This document shows positions 1 through 6,555 of a stretch of 12,188 nt of DNA, one piece after another (positions within the stretch are counted from its first letter, which is position 1; the number at the start of each line of letters is the position of its first letter). Under the pieces are notes generated by a model. The model was not told the DNA's origin and ran no database searches. It worked only from the letters and a program-made list of their open reading frames with translations. Origin of the DNA: Ktedonobacteraceae bacterium. Lineage in GTDB: Bacteria; Chloroflexota; Ktedonobacteria; Ktedonobacterales; Ktedonobacteraceae. The position numbers were made by a program, and so were the translations under genes. Location of the stretch: NCBI GenBank assembly GCA_014896635.1, contig JADBKA010000135.1, forward strand, positions 1-12,188. Direction: 5' to 3'.

Positions 1-1044
1 CTCTACGGCCTCTATCGCCTCGTTAATCTGTTCTAACGGATAGTGTGCGGTGATAAGCTCATCCAGTTTGAGGCGGCCCTGTTGATAGAGATCGACCTGC
101 CAGGGAATATCAACGTGCGGGCGCGTCGCTCCTACGAAGCTGCCGAGGATGCGATACCCGTACTCGGCGGTATCGGCCACCGGCAAAGGAACTGTCGCCG
201 CCGTCTGTGGCATGCCTACCAGCACCAGCGTACCGGCGCGTCGCAGCAGAGAGAGTCCCTGGGTGACAGCCGGTGCGCTACCGACGGTAATGAACACGTA
301 GTCGGCTCCTCTCCCCCCTGTCAGATCTTGAACGATCTGCTGGACATCGCTGCGTTGTGCCTGAAGCGTGTGTGTGGCTCCGAAGTGTTTCGCGGCGAGC
401 AGTTTCATCTCGACGATATCCAGTGCGATGATGTGGCTGGCCCCGGCCAGTGCCGCCCCCTGAATGGCGTTCAGGCCCACGCCGCCTGCTCCGATCACCA
501 CCACGCTGCTCCCCGGCCTGACCTGGGCTGTGTTGACAACGGCTCCCACGCCGGTAATCACGCCACAGGCCAGCAGGGCGGCACGGTCCGGCGCAATCTC
601 CGGTGGAATGCGCACAGCCTGAGATTGATCCACCACCACGTATTCAGCAAATGCTCCCGTTCTTATCCCCTGATAGATGGTGTCTCCCTGTCCGTTGCGC
701 AGGCGACTTTCTGTCAGTAAGGCGAACGCGCCATCGCAGTGATTGGACAGGCCGCTCCTACAGTAGAAACAGGTGCCGCAGGAGCGCAGGAGCGAGATGA
801 CAACGGAATCGCCGGGCTTGACTGCGGTAACGCCGCTACCGATCTCCTCAACAATACCGCTCGCTTCGTGGCCAGCCAGGACGGGGAGCTTTGTCGGCCA
901 GCCGCCGCGCACCAGGAAAATATCGCTGTGACAGATCGCTGTCGCGCGCACGCGCACTTTCACTTCGCCCGACTGCGGAGGATCAATCATGATCTCCTCG
1001 ACGCGCAGCGGCTCCCCAGGTTCATAGCAGACGGCTGCTCTCAT
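1..1044 (-). CDS. Zinc-dependent alcohol dehydrogenase (MDR family), 3' end cut by window edge
   Basis: Medium-chain dehydrogenase/reductase that would oxidise an alcohol or reduce an aldehyde with NAD(H) in the cytoplasm. The frame is open for 348 codons from the ATG at 1044 to base 1, with only the last few residues likely missing. Visible residues: catalytic-zinc ligands C38, H59-E60 (in AGHEASG) and C160; structural-zinc cysteines C89, C92, C95 and C103; Rossmann glycine motif GAGGVG at 185-190; and D209 ending the second Rossmann strand (IIALD), which favours NAD over NADP. The start is supported by an upstream AGGGAAGG. The gene begins 24 bp after the nitroreductase-like gene on the same strand, so the two are probably co-transcribed. 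The family call is secure; the substrate cannot be read from sequence. Confidence 0.93.
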   Translation of the reverse strand, partial: MRAAVCYEPGEPLRVEEIMIDPPQSGEVKVRVRATAICHSDIFLVRGGWPTKLPVLAGHEASGIVEEIGSGVTAVKPGDSVVISLLRSCGTCFYCRSGLSNHCDGAFALLTESRLRNGQGDTIYQGIRTGAFAEYVVVDQSQAVRIPPEIAPDRAALLACGVITGVGAVVNTAQVRPGSSVVVIGAGGVGLNAIQGAALAGASHIIALDIVEMKLLAAKHFGATHTLQAQRSDVQQIVQDLTGGRGADYVFITVGSAPAVTQGLSLLRRAGTLVLVGMPQTAATVPLPVADTAEYGYRILGSFVGATRPHVDIPWQVDLYQQGRLKLDELITAHYPLEQINEAIEAVE

Positions 1045-1068
1045 GCACCTTCCCTCTTGCACTTTTCG

Positions 1069-2391
1069 CTATTCGATACCACGATGCCATTTTTTGAGAT
1101 GCTCGGCGTGTGTGCGCAGGTAGGCGCCTGGCTCGAAAAGCGTGTCGTAGTATTCCAGATCGAGATGGTGCGATTGCAGGTACATCAGGATAAAGATGGT
1201 TGGCACGGTCGCCGGGAATTTGCCGAACGTGTCGAAGACGTACTGGGCCTGCAACGCCACACAGTCGCGGAATTTCTCGTCATGAACCTGTGCGCTGGAG
1301 CGTACCTTGCGGCTCTCCTTCCAGGGACCAGGCGTATCGGGATGGAAAGGACCGCCGGGGCCAAATTTGCGCTCACAGAAGTGGTCCACTGCCGCTCTCA
1401 TCGTCGGGTAGTGCGGCGGACAATGGCCTTCAAAGACGCCTGGCAGTCCTGTTGGATTGGGCAAGGCCCAGCGTTCATCGCTGTCATAGCGGAAGCCCAG
1501 ACCCGGCACAGCGGGATCGCCGCTGGCTCCCAGCATCGTCAGCCGATCAATGCCGTTGAACATCCAGCCGCCCAGTCCAATAGCCTGCTGCATCAGCATG
1601 CCCGCATATGTCGCAGTCGAAAGCTCAGCAGTGCATTCCGTCAGCGAATACTGGTCCAGGAAGGTCAGAGGAAGCGGATTGGCGACGTCCACGATGTCGG
1701 CGAATCGCTCAAGACCGGGAATGCGGCGGCGGTTCACATCGTCATAGATGCTGAAGCCGTTCTGCGTAAAAAAGCAGAGATTGGCAATGGCGTGCTGCGC
1801 AACATCGCCGGTGGGAATGACCAGCAGCGAACAGGGACGATTGGCAACCCAGGTGTTATGCCCTTCCATGTATGGCTCTCTGGGGGGAATGTAGACCCGT
1901 TTGTCCGAGAGCTGATGGATGCGCGAGCGATGCGCTTTCACCAGGTCAACGAGCGAGAGCGAGCCATCCTCTGCACGCTGGCCGAGCGCCGGAGCGTCAC
2001 GGGTGGTGAAAATATAGGTGCCACTGTCATCGGTGAAGAAGAGTTCGCTGGTGTGAAAGCCTGCTGCCGAAGGAAAGGTACGTCCGCCGGCTGCCGCCGG
2101 ATAGTTGGAGAGATGGGGGGCGTACCGCTCGTGACGGGTGATGGAGTGGTGCCAGCCGGTGTTGCCGCCGGCAGCGGTCAGGATCAGCAGCGTCTCAAGT
2201 TCGGAGAGCGGCAGCGGCTCATGCCTGGATTTGTAGGCCAGCGGGCCATCCGGTATTTCGGCACCACGAAAGAAGCGGCGCGAACGTCGTCCGAATAGCG
2301 CATCGACGAACGGAAATTGCAGCAGACCCTGTAGAGCCTGCTCTTCATGTTCATTACTTGCTGTAAGGCTGTCCTGCTGATTATCGCTCAT
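1069..2391 (-). CDS. Nitroreductase-like (SagB/ThcOx-type fold) flavoprotein with an extra C-terminal region
   Basis: A 440-residue protein. The first ~300 residues look like the FMN-dependent nitroreductase superfamily: an Arg-rich RRSRRFF at 35-41 (the usual phosphate/FMN-contacting start of the fold), PLSELETLL shortly after, and a PSAAGFHTSELFF stretch resembling the PSAGGLYPLE segment of SagB-type dehydrogenases. The last ~72 residues (from about 369) form a separate block rich in His and aromatics, with FGKFPATVPT and LQSHHLDLEYYD, which I cannot assign to a named domain. At 440 aa it is about twice the length of a simple nitroreductase. The start is supported by GGAAGGA about 8 nt upstream of the ATG. 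It leads a likely operon with the alcohol dehydrogenase. Redox function is inferred from the fold; the substrate is unknown. Confidence 0.65.
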   Translation of the reverse strand: MSDNQQDSLTASNEHEEQALQGLLQFPFVDALFGRRSRRFFRGAEIPDGPLAYKSRHEPLPLSELETLLILTAAGGNTGWHHSITRHERYAPHLSNYPAAAGGRTFPSAAGFHTSELFFTDDSGTYIFTTRDAPALGQRAEDGSLSLVDLVKAHRSRIHQLSDKRVYIPPREPYMEGHNTWVANRPCSLLVIPTGDVAQHAIANLCFFTQNGFSIYDDVNRRRIPGLERFADIVDVANPLPLTFLDQYSLTECTAELSTATYAGMLMQQAIGLGGWMFNGIDRLTMLGASGDPAVPGLGFRYDSDERWALPNPTGLPGVFEGHCPPHYPTMRAAVDHFCERKFGPGGPFHPDTPGPWKESRKVRSSAQVHDEKFRDCVALQAQYVFDTFGKFPATVPTIFILMYLQSHHLDLEYYDTLFEPGAYLRTHAEHLKKWHRGIE

Positions 2392-2593
2392 GATATCAGT
2401 CCTTCCGTTTATAGATGGTCAACAGAGGTAGCGTCGATAAAGGCGTTGATGGTCCGCTGCACCTCCTGTGCCGCCGCTTCAAATCTTTTTCGTTGTTACT
2501 ATATCACACTGGTTTTCGGTCAAGCTCCCGGCAGAGGCACTGAATCCCCTCGTAGCACACAGGAAACATATACGACAATCTTCTCTACAGGGA

Positions 2594-2623
2594 ATTATTG
2601 ACTATTATGATCTAATTTGTCAA
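2594..2623 (-). promoter_or_regulatory. Candidate promoter for the nitroreductase-like/ADH operon
   Basis: On the minus strand a consensus TTGACA (2623-2618) is followed after 18 nt by AATAAT (2599-2594), a five-of-six match to a -10 box. It points to the gene starting at 2391 and would give a leader of about 190 nt. The -35 box lies inside the left arm of the palindrome at 2616-2638. Predicted from sequence only. Confidence 0.45.
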
Positions 2624-2638
2624 CAACCTATTGACAAA
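2616..2638. promoter_or_regulatory. Perfect palindrome TTTGTCAA-N7-TTGACAAA, probable repressor operator
   Basis: Two 8-bp arms (2616-2623 and 2631-2638) are exact reverse complements around a 7-bp AT-rich spacer. Length and spacing fit the operator of a dimeric helix-turn-helix repressor of the TetR or similar type. Each arm contains TTGACA, one on each strand, so a bound protein would cover the -35 boxes of divergent promoters. No repressor gene lies next to it in the window. Confidence 0.5.
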
Positions 2639-2666
2639 CTGGTAGATGTGCAGGTAAGCTAGTTTT

Positions 2667-2750
2667 ATCAGGTATGCCTTCAGTGGCGATGGCATAGTGA
2701 TCGCAGTGGTGAACAGAGAGGAGGCACAGTCTCTCTGTTCACAATTTTCT
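2667..2750 (+). ncRNA. Candidate small RNA between divergent promoter and hairpin
   Basis: A plus-strand TTGACA (2631-2636) is followed after 18 nt by TAAGCT (2655-2660), a weak -10. Transcription from about 2667 would meet a small hairpin TATGCC/GGCATA (2673-2678 with 2691-2696) and then the 12-bp terminator-like hairpin at 2709-2742. No convincing ORF lies in this 84-nt stretch. The next gene is on the other strand, so the terminator has no obvious coding partner. An alternative is an unused palindrome or a decayed leader. Low confidence without expression data. Confidence 0.25.
2709..2749 (+). terminator. Rho-independent-type hairpin, 12-bp perfect stem
   Basis: GTGAACAGAGAG (2709-2720) and CTCTCTGTTCAC (2731-2742) are exact reverse complements around a 10-nt loop. 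On the plus strand they are followed by AATTTTCT, a short U tract. On the minus strand no U tract follows, so plus-strand termination fits better than termination of the gene ending at 2871. Confidence 0.5.
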
Positions 2751-2870
2751 CAATCTGTCCAGTACGGGATTTCATGATGACTATTACTATTCCAAGCGGC
2801 GTCCCTCGATCCGGTGATCCAGGTATGCAACTGGTGACGTGCTCATTTTTTGCAGAGAATCAAGGGATGA

Positions 2871-4571
2871 CTATGCCTTAGCGATATAGATAACATTGTC
2901 CTCAAAGACCAGTCGTTGATAGCGGCTACTGAAGCTGCTATCCTCTTTCATGCGCGCATCGAGCAGTGCTACCTGTTGAGAGCCGTGCGGGAACACATAG
3001 GCGGGATGGGGAGCTGCTCTCACCATGTCTCGATAAGGGGTATAACGATCAAAGCCGGGGTGCAGGCGCTCATCGAGTGCGCTGCAAATGATTCGCTCTT
3101 CGCTCTGAAACGTGAGGCGATTGCAGGTCCAGTATTCTGAATAGATACGTGTGGCACCGAGACTGAGCAAGTTTTGCACGAGCCGGTCCTGCCGCTGGTA
3201 GGCTGCCTGAGCTTCTGGTATCTCGGTAAACGTCCTGATCGTTCCTGTTACAAATGTTGCCAGAATCAACACGAGGAGACATACGCGCACAATGAGCGAT
3301 GCTGCGGCTCGCCAGTTCATCGACGTCCCCCATCCACGCAGGCCATTCCACAACGGCCAGAGGACGGCGGGCATGGCAACAAGCAGACATTCGAGGTAGC
3401 GCGCTGTAGGACCGGGGACCGCCGCCGCCACAGGGCTGAGCATATAAAGCAAGAGTGTACCACCCGCGCTGACCAGCAGCATCAATCGACAGCAGGAGCG
3501 TATTATATTCTGCCGCTCAATGAATGGCTGATCGGGCTTCAAAAATGATTTGCTTTTCCATCCACGCCAGACCACGAGAAATGCAAAGAATGTGGCAAGC
3601 CCCCATAAGATCAGGTATCCCAGGCTCCAGCCGCCTTGCAGGACAAGACAGCGTTTACTGGGAGCCGTTCCAAAGTACGGGAAGGCTTCAGGGGGACAGA
3701 GCGGATTGTATCCTGTCGCACTGGGCAGAGCGGTGGTGAGTGTGCCAACAATCTGCTGTAAAAACGGCAGGTGCAGATTGGAACCGGAACGATGAATGCT
3801 GAACAGAACGACAAGAGAATTGTCAACCAGAGGCGCGGTAATATTGTAGTAGAGCAACGGGAAGGCGCCGATCACAATGCCGAGCAAGAGGCTCACACCC
3901 GCCCATGATACAAGCTCACGACGACAGAAGAAGAACAGGAGCAGGGCTGCGGTCCCCAGAAAAGGCAGGATTAAGAAATCGACCCAGAGCGCAATTCCTG
4001 CCACCAGGCCCAGCACTCCATACATAAAAATGCGGCGTAGGGTTGTTCTGGATTGTTCGGGAACGGTGTGGGCAGAGAGGACCAGCCAGCAGGTGACAAG
4101 GCTGATGAACGCCGCAAAAAAGAGAAGCTCAGGGTACTCTCCCACCGCTTTGAGCTGGCGCCCGATGACCTCATCGGAGCCGAAACAGAGCACGATTACG
4201 GTAAAGACGGCCATCTTCTGTGTATAGAGCAGGCGTGTCAGATAGTACATGCAGATGAGAAAGAGCGGGAAGAACGGTAAAAGACCCAGGCGCAGCGTGA
4301 AAGTCGAAGGACCGAAGAGATGAAATAAAGGAGCTGCGATATAGCCCTCAACCGGCCCCATGTAGGGCAGGCCATAGAAGAAAATGGGCCATTCCCCATT
4401 ATAGGCGACATGGCGCGCCAGAATGCCCATATTGCCTTCATCGCTGTTTGTCACCGGCCAGTGAAAATAGATCAGGATAAAGCGCAGGAGTGTGGCGGCA
4501 ATAATAAGCGCAAAGATAAAAAGATCAATGCGTCTCAGGTGCAGGCGCTTTTCACGCAGACGATAGAGCAT
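2871..4571 (-). CDS. Multi-pass membrane glycosyltransferase, GT-C/GT39 (ArnT/PMT-like)
   Basis: A 566-residue polytopic membrane protein. After a basic N-terminus (residues 1-15) a transmembrane segment at about 16-36 is followed by an extracytoplasmic loop with SDEGN (D44-E45). This acidic pair in the first loop is the expected catalytic site of GT-C enzymes that use polyprenyl-phosphate sugars. Many further hydrophobic helices follow to about residue 445, then a soluble C-terminal domain of about 110 residues (QRQDRLVQNLL onwards) of the kind found after GT39-like membrane domains. It probably moves a sugar from a lipid carrier to a lipid or protein on the outer face of the membrane; donor and acceptor are unknown. 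It stands alone, with about 500-bp gaps on either side. Shine-Dalgarno support is weak: GGGGAG lies 14 nt from the ATG, partly inside a hairpin. Confidence 0.75.
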   Translation of the reverse strand: MLYRLREKRLHLRRIDLFIFALIIAATLLRFILIYFHWPVTNSDEGNMGILARHVAYNGEWPIFFYGLPYMGPVEGYIAAPLFHLFGPSTFTLRLGLLPFFPLFLICMYYLTRLLYTQKMAVFTVIVLCFGSDEVIGRQLKAVGEYPELLFFAAFISLVTCWLVLSAHTVPEQSRTTLRRIFMYGVLGLVAGIALWVDFLILPFLGTAALLLFFFCRRELVSWAGVSLLLGIVIGAFPLLYYNITAPLVDNSLVVLFSIHRSGSNLHLPFLQQIVGTLTTALPSATGYNPLCPPEAFPYFGTAPSKRCLVLQGGWSLGYLILWGLATFFAFLVVWRGWKSKSFLKPDQPFIERQNIIRSCCRLMLLVSAGGTLLLYMLSPVAAAVPGPTARYLECLLVAMPAVLWPLWNGLRGWGTSMNWRAAASLIVRVCLLVLILATFVTGTIRTFTEIPEAQAAYQRQDRLVQNLLSLGATRIYSEYWTCNRLTFQSEERIICSALDERLHPGFDRYTPYRDMVRAAPHPAYVFPHGSQQVALLDARMKEDSSFSSRYQRLVFEDNVIYIAKA

Positions 4572-4587
4572 AGTGAGTTGATCGACT

Positions 4588-4624
4588 CCCCGGTTCTCAT
4601 ACCTTCTTGACGGATGAACCGGGG
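4588..4624 (-). promoter_or_regulatory. Leader hairpin just upstream of the glycosyltransferase start
   Basis: CCCCGGTTC and GAACCGGGG (4588-4596 and 4616-4624) form a perfect 9-bp GC-rich stem with a 19-nt loop. On the transcribed minus strand it ends 16 nt before the start codon. Its 3' arm contains the GGGG of the only Shine-Dalgarno-like GGGGAG, so folding would partly hide the ribosome site. A near-palindrome, GAGTTGATCGACTC (4575-4588), abuts it. No U tract follows, so it is not a terminator. Confidence 0.4.
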
Positions 4625-4846
4625 AAAAAGTCTCTCTTCGCGGGAAAGTCTCTTCTACGACTACTGCTATCGCTTGCTATCGAGATTCTGGCAATCGCAA
4701 GCAATCGCACTCAGGATGCTGGTGATGATAAAAGCGGGAAGTGGATTCTCCAGGCGCAGCATCATATCTTACCGGATGGTTCTCCACAGTCGCTCTGTGA
4801 GAGCGTGTGCTCTATCTGACCCTGTATCTGCTCAGGAGTAGAAGAG

Positions 4847-4893
4847 AGTCCTACAGGGGTGGGGTGTAGGATTACCGGTCACCTTCGTGACTG
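4847..4893. repeat. Two consecutive stem-loops
   Basis: AGTCCTACA (4847-4855) pairs with TGTAGGATT (4865-4873), eight Watson-Crick pairs and one G-T, around a G-rich 9-nt loop. Directly after it CGGTCAC pairs with GTGACTG around CTTC (about 4876-4893). No clear U tract follows on either strand. Function unknown; a termination or processing role for the gene ending at 5086 is possible. Confidence 0.35.
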
Positions 4894-4942
4894 AGAGCAT
4901 TAGAAGGACAAAAAGTGGATGCTAAGCCCTGCCTCGTCCGTA

Positions 4943-4974
4943 CTATCCGACGCGCCGACAGGCGCACCGGATAG
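4943..4974. repeat. Interrupted GC-rich stem-loop
   Basis: CTATCCG (4943-4949) pairs with CGGATAG (4968-4974). Inside, GCGCC (4952-4956) pairs with GGCGC (4961-4965) around a GACA loop, with a symmetric two-base internal loop. GCCTCG (4931-4936) and CGAGGC (5019-5024) are a further inverted pair enclosing it. The shape resembles a REP-like element or a structured RNA; no long U tract follows. Confidence 0.4.
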
Positions 4975-5085
4975 CCAGACTCCCTAACAATACACCAGGC
5001 ATTATGAGAAGTTCTCGGCGAGGCGTCAGAGCGAAGCCTGATCATCGGATTCGCCTTCCTGGACTGGTTTTTGCGAGTTCAGTCC

Positions 5086-5571
5086 TCAGCTCGCCGCTTT
5101 CTTCACGAGCGCAGCGATCTTCGCCTCTACTTCAGCAGTCAACTCCTTCAGCGCGAAGGCGGTCGCCCACATAGCACCTTCGTCGAGATTCGCGCTATCC
5201 TCGAAGCTGAATGTCGCGTATCTGGTGTTGAACTTGTGGGCGGGTCGGAAGAAGCAGACGATCTTGCCGTCCCTGGCATACGCGGGCATCCCATACCAGG
5301 TCTTCGGCGAAAGGACTGGCGCGCTCTCTTTGATGATCTCATGGATTCGCGTAGCCATGGAGCGATCTGGTTCTGGCATCTCGGTGATCTTCGCGAGCAC
5401 GTCGCTTTCCCCTTCTGCCCTGTTCTTGTTGGCGCGCGCTTCCGCCTTCTGCTCTTTCGCGCGCTCCTTCATCGCAGCTCGCTCCTCTTTTGAGAATCCC
5501 TTATACGTGTTAGTGGTTGTTTCGGTGTTCCTGGCGGAATCCTGTGTGTTTTTCTTTTCAGACTGACTCAT
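5086..5571 (-). CDS. DUF1801/YdhG-like small protein
   Basis: A 161-residue soluble protein of the DUF1801 (YdhG-like) family, best known from actinobacteria. The conserved core is clear: EMPEPDR at 64-70, [11 protein letters not shown] at 88-98, KIVCFF at 103-108, KFNTRYATF at 113-121 and a DEGAMW segment at 130-135. The family fold is known, but its molecular role is not established; 'iron chaperone' names in databases are weakly supported. A charged Ala/Lys/Glu-rich stretch (about 24-55) opening with [14 protein letters not shown] is typical of the actinobacterial-type members, and about 23 polar residues precede it. I chose the ATG at 5571 over one 16 codons upstream because AGGAG lies about 6 nt before it. 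A 7-bp hairpin with a GAA loop (5592-5608) sits in the leader. Confidence 0.88.
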   Translation of the reverse strand: MSQSEKKNTQDSARNTETTTNTYKGFSKEERAAMKERAKEQKAEARANKNRAEGESDVLAKITEMPEPDRSMATRIHEIIKESAPVLSPKTWYGMPAYARDGKIVCFFRPAHKFNTRYATFSFEDSANLDEGAMWATAFALKELTAEVEAKIAALVKKAAS

Positions 5572-5723
5572 AACAATCTCCTCATCTTCATTGAGGTTGA
5601 AAACCTCACTACATTTCAACTGCGGACATCTCCTCTTCTCGATAGGTGCCGCCTCACATGGTGGAAAACCACGCTCGGCATTTCTTCCGCGTATCTCTAC
5701 TCAGCTTCAGTCCCCTTATGGCA

Positions 5724-6191
5724 TCAGCACGTTTCTCTTGAAGAGCCTTGCTTGCTTTTCCATCTTTTCCGTACTGGCTCACCAGTATCGGAGTACACCG
5801 TTGAAAACGCGCTTTCTACAGTCAACTCGAATAATATGTAGTGATCCTGCGGTGGATATCCGTATTTAATAGCGAGCTCCCGCATGGCGAGACTATCAGT
5901 TACATGGGCATGCCCGGTCAGCCGAAATTCTCCTTCGCCGCCATCATTGCTGCTTACCCAACAATGTAACGCATAGCCTGAGCCACGCTGGAGATCATGG
6001 CCTTTCGGGGATGTTGGCTCCATAAACAAGAGAAGATGTCCCTCGCCAAGAATTGGCGTCACAGGATGAACTCTCGGCATGCTGTCTGCACGAACGGTTG
6101 ACAGAAATGCTGGCCCACTTTTCAAGCGGATCTCACCAAAAGAAGAGAGTTCGGGTTCAGCGAGCGCAAAATCTTGCCAGGACTGTTTCAT
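5724..6191 (-). CDS. Pyridoxamine 5'-phosphate oxidase-like (PNPOx) flavin-binding protein
   Basis: A 155-residue split-barrel protein of the PNPOx-like family, which binds FMN, F420 or haem and includes oxidoreductases of unknown substrate. The N-terminal strand pair FLSTVRADSMPRVHPVTPI (29-47) is the classic family opening. LLLFMEP (53-59) followed by SPKGHDL (61-67) matches the cofactor phosphate-binding segment, and GEFRLTGHAHVTD (87-99) is the third barrel signature. The length is normal. The start at 6191 has AGGAG 6 nt upstream. It overlaps by ATGA a short upstream ORF (6188-6280), suggesting coupled translation. It lies about 150 bp upstream of the DUF1801 gene on the same strand and could share a transcript with it. 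Cofactor and substrate are not determinable. Confidence 0.88.
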   Translation of the reverse strand: MKQSWQDFALAEPELSSFGEIRLKSGPAFLSTVRADSMPRVHPVTPILGEGHLLLFMEPTSPKGHDLQRGSGYALHCWVSSNDGGEGEFRLTGHAHVTDSLAMRELAIKYGYPPQDHYILFELTVESAFSTVYSDTGEPVRKRWKSKQGSSRETC

Positions 6192-6280
6192 ACATGCTCC
6201 TCATTGTAAAAGGCTCTGGCCTTCGCCATAGCGGTAACCGCAATCATCCCCATCTGAATTTGTTCATTAGCCATTGGCAT
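6188..6280 (-). pseudogene. 30-codon ORF resembling the truncated N-terminus of a VOC (glyoxalase-fold) protein
   Basis: The frame from ATG at 6280 encodes 30 residues (MPMANEQIQMGMIAVTAMAK, then ARAFYNEEHV) and ends in a TGA overlapping the ATG of the PNPOx-like gene. AGGGTGG lies 2-8 nt before the start. The first ~25 residues match the first beta strand and helix of VOC-superfamily proteins, where a hydrophobic strand leads into a KARAFY-type helix; a full VOC protein has about 120-150 residues. It is most simply a remnant left by a deletion that now serves as an upstream ORF for the next gene. Alternatively it is a true small coupled peptide. The VOC resemblance is from recall of the family pattern. 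Confidence 0.45.
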
Positions 6281-6324
6281 AACCACCCTTTCAGGTATTT
6301 TACAACAGTGTATTCTTAGCTTTC

Positions 6325-6344
6325 CTTGAGCATACATGCTCAAG
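6325..6344. promoter_or_regulatory. 20-bp palindrome overlapping the stop codon of the small gene
   Basis: CTTGAGCAT (6325-6333) and ATGCTCAAG (6336-6344) are perfect reverse complements with a 2-bp spacer. The site includes the TGA of the gene at 6340-6555 and lies about 45 bp upstream of the short ORF at 6280. With so short a spacer it is more like a protein-binding site than a hairpin, and no U tract follows on the minus strand. Confidence 0.4.
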
Positions 6345-6555
6345 TATTATTCTCTTTGCTCTCGCTCGTATCCGGTGAGAGCAGTATCAGTCCAAGACGG
6401 ACGATCTGGAGGAGCACTCCATGCAACGCAGCCTGATCTGGCAACGTTCCCAGGAGCAGCGTTGTCCCGGTCTCCTGCTGTTCAATGCAAAGCCCGCCAA
6501 AGCGGTCTTGCCAGGACGGGTCCAGGTGTCCCTGGATCTGTATCGTGTAGTACAT
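6340..6555 (-). CDS. Small conserved protein of unknown function (71 aa)
   Basis: A 71-residue soluble protein beginning MYYTIQIQGHLDPSWQDRF, followed by a GGLCIEQQETGTTLLLG strand pair and LPDQAALHGVLLQIVRLGL. I recognise this pattern (I.GHLD..W...F.GL.I....G.T.L.G.L.DQAALHG.L..I..LGL) as a small hypothetical protein common in Chloroflexota and some other soil bacteria; no function is established. The beta-beta-helix layout suggests a small alpha/beta domain. I chose the ATG at 6555 over the one 18 codons upstream because GGAGGGAGG directly precedes it and the family pattern begins there. It follows the broken LuxR gene by 186 bp on the same strand. Confidence 0.8.
   Translation of the reverse strand: MYYTIQIQGHLDPSWQDRFGGLCIEQQETGTTLLLGTLPDQAALHGVLLQIVRLGLILLSPDTSESKENNT

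Larger units (their letters stand above)
2392..2870. other. Intergenic region, no full gene
   Basis: This 479-bp gap holds the operator-like palindrome, the divergent promoter elements and the hairpin listed separately. Just upstream of the gene at 2391 the minus strand carries a 28-codon open stretch ending in TAA at 2411-2409. It reads like a protein C-terminus (RFEAAAQEVQRTINAFIDAT) but has a stop just upstream and no start codon, so it may be the tail of a lost gene. It is too short to identify. Nothing else convincing was seen. Confidence 0.6.
4572..5085. other. Gene-free region with several hairpins
   Basis: No convincing CDS is seen in this 514-bp gap between two minus-strand genes; short open frames here have no family resemblance or good ribosome site. 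It contains the leader hairpin at 4588-4624, a direct repeat AAAGTCTCT (4627-4635 and 4645-4653), and several stem-loops between 4847 and 5039. These could include terminators for the DUF1801 gene or a small repeat element. Confidence 0.6.

Noticed and set aside
43..720. 225-codon plus-strand open frame
   Set aside because: Antisense of the alcohol dehydrogenase, whose zinc ligands and Rossmann motif are clear on the minus strand.
739..2298. 519-codon plus-strand open frame
   Set aside because: It runs antisense to the ADH and nitroreductase-like genes, both of which show family motifs and ribosome sites; its translation has no recognisable domain.
4607..4841. Short plus-strand open frames of 70-75 codons
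   Set aside because: No ribosome site, no family resemblance, and low-complexity content from local repeats around 4665-4710.
5572..5619. Upstream start for the DUF1801 gene (16 extra residues)
   Set aside because: The internal ATG at 5571 has a well-placed AGGAG, whereas the upstream start does not, and the extra residues overlap a hairpin leader.
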